Assembly (NCBI GenBank): GCA_017480385.1
Contig: JAFVAT010000004.1
Location: forward strand, 1-54,385
Length of the DNA stretch: 54,385 nt
Direction of reading: 5' to 3'
DNA from: Alphaproteobacteria bacterium
GTDB lineage: Bacteria; Pseudomonadota; Alphaproteobacteria; CAAGCB01; CAG-977
The translations under genes were made by a program, and so were the position numbers. The notes below the pieces were generated by a model that was not told the origin of the DNA, made no database searches, and saw only the letters and a program-made list of their open reading frames with translations. Shown here piece by piece: positions 54,355-54,385 of the stretch. Numbering within the stretch: the stretch's first letter is position 1; each line of letters starts with the position of its first letter.

Positions 54355-54385
54355 GTTTATCCGTCCTTATATTTATTTTAATTAA

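Overview
The window looks like chromosome of an anaerobic or fermentative, probably host-associated Alphaproteobacterium. MipZ, a family largely restricted to Alphaproteobacteria, a sigma-54-type promoter in front of a flagellar hook-type gene, and a VirB8-like protein support the class. A trimeric NAD-linked [FeFe]-hydrogenase and a class III (oxygen-sensitive, glycyl-radical) ribonucleotide reductase support anaerobic life. The species is inferred, not read directly. Gene density is high, most genes are housekeeping or central-metabolic, and there is little mobile DNA.

Layout. 1-220: left end of an IS200/IS605-type insertion sequence, cut by the window edge. 220-6050 (minus): DUF47 regulator plus PiT phosphate permease, then an EamA permease plus a LonB-like protease. 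6100-10300: TPR protein, membrane-anchored EEP-fold protein, coiled-coil/TPR protein, LRAT-type protein. 10440-13180: potABC polyamine-type importer without a binding protein. 13320-16110: divergent DUF4921 (HIT/GalT-like) gene and a GT4 glycogen synthase. 16370-19620: anaerobic RNR locus with a good NrdR box at its promoter, a leader with 43-bp tandem repeats, a reductase whose glycyl-radical tail is a separate small gene, and the NrdG activase. 19800-28630: Cys-rich secreted protein, then on the minus strand a PQ-loop protein, GltB, ferritin, and an aroQ-accB-accC-aat run.

28700-36730: sigma-54-type promoter, hook protein and glycerate kinase; pyruvate kinase, aldose 1-epimerase and an exported unknown on minus; then sfsA-map-radC on plus. 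36880-41220: VirB8-like orphan, frameshifted acetyltransferase, tRNA-Val(CAC), DUF2339 membrane protein and a repeat-bearing convergent gap. 41219-45170 (minus): two phosphohexomutases and MipZ. 45380-49840: hydCBA hydrogenase operon ending in a strong terminator. 49850-54385: zincin-like protein, phage tail-fibre N-domain relic, thioredoxin reductase and an ankyrin-repeat protein.

How it fits together: pyruvate kinase, glycerate kinase, the phosphohexomutases, glycogen synthase, aldose epimerase and the NAD-linked hydrogenase suggest sugar fermentation with glycogen storage and H2 as electron sink. NrdD/NrdG make dNTPs without oxygen. The points most worth checking are the split NrdD with its repeat leader, the non-cysteine C-terminal domain on HydA, the hook/glycerate-kinase pairing behind a sigma-54-type promoter, and the small Cys-rich secreted protein. 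All calls come from reading the sequence and family knowledge; no database search was run.
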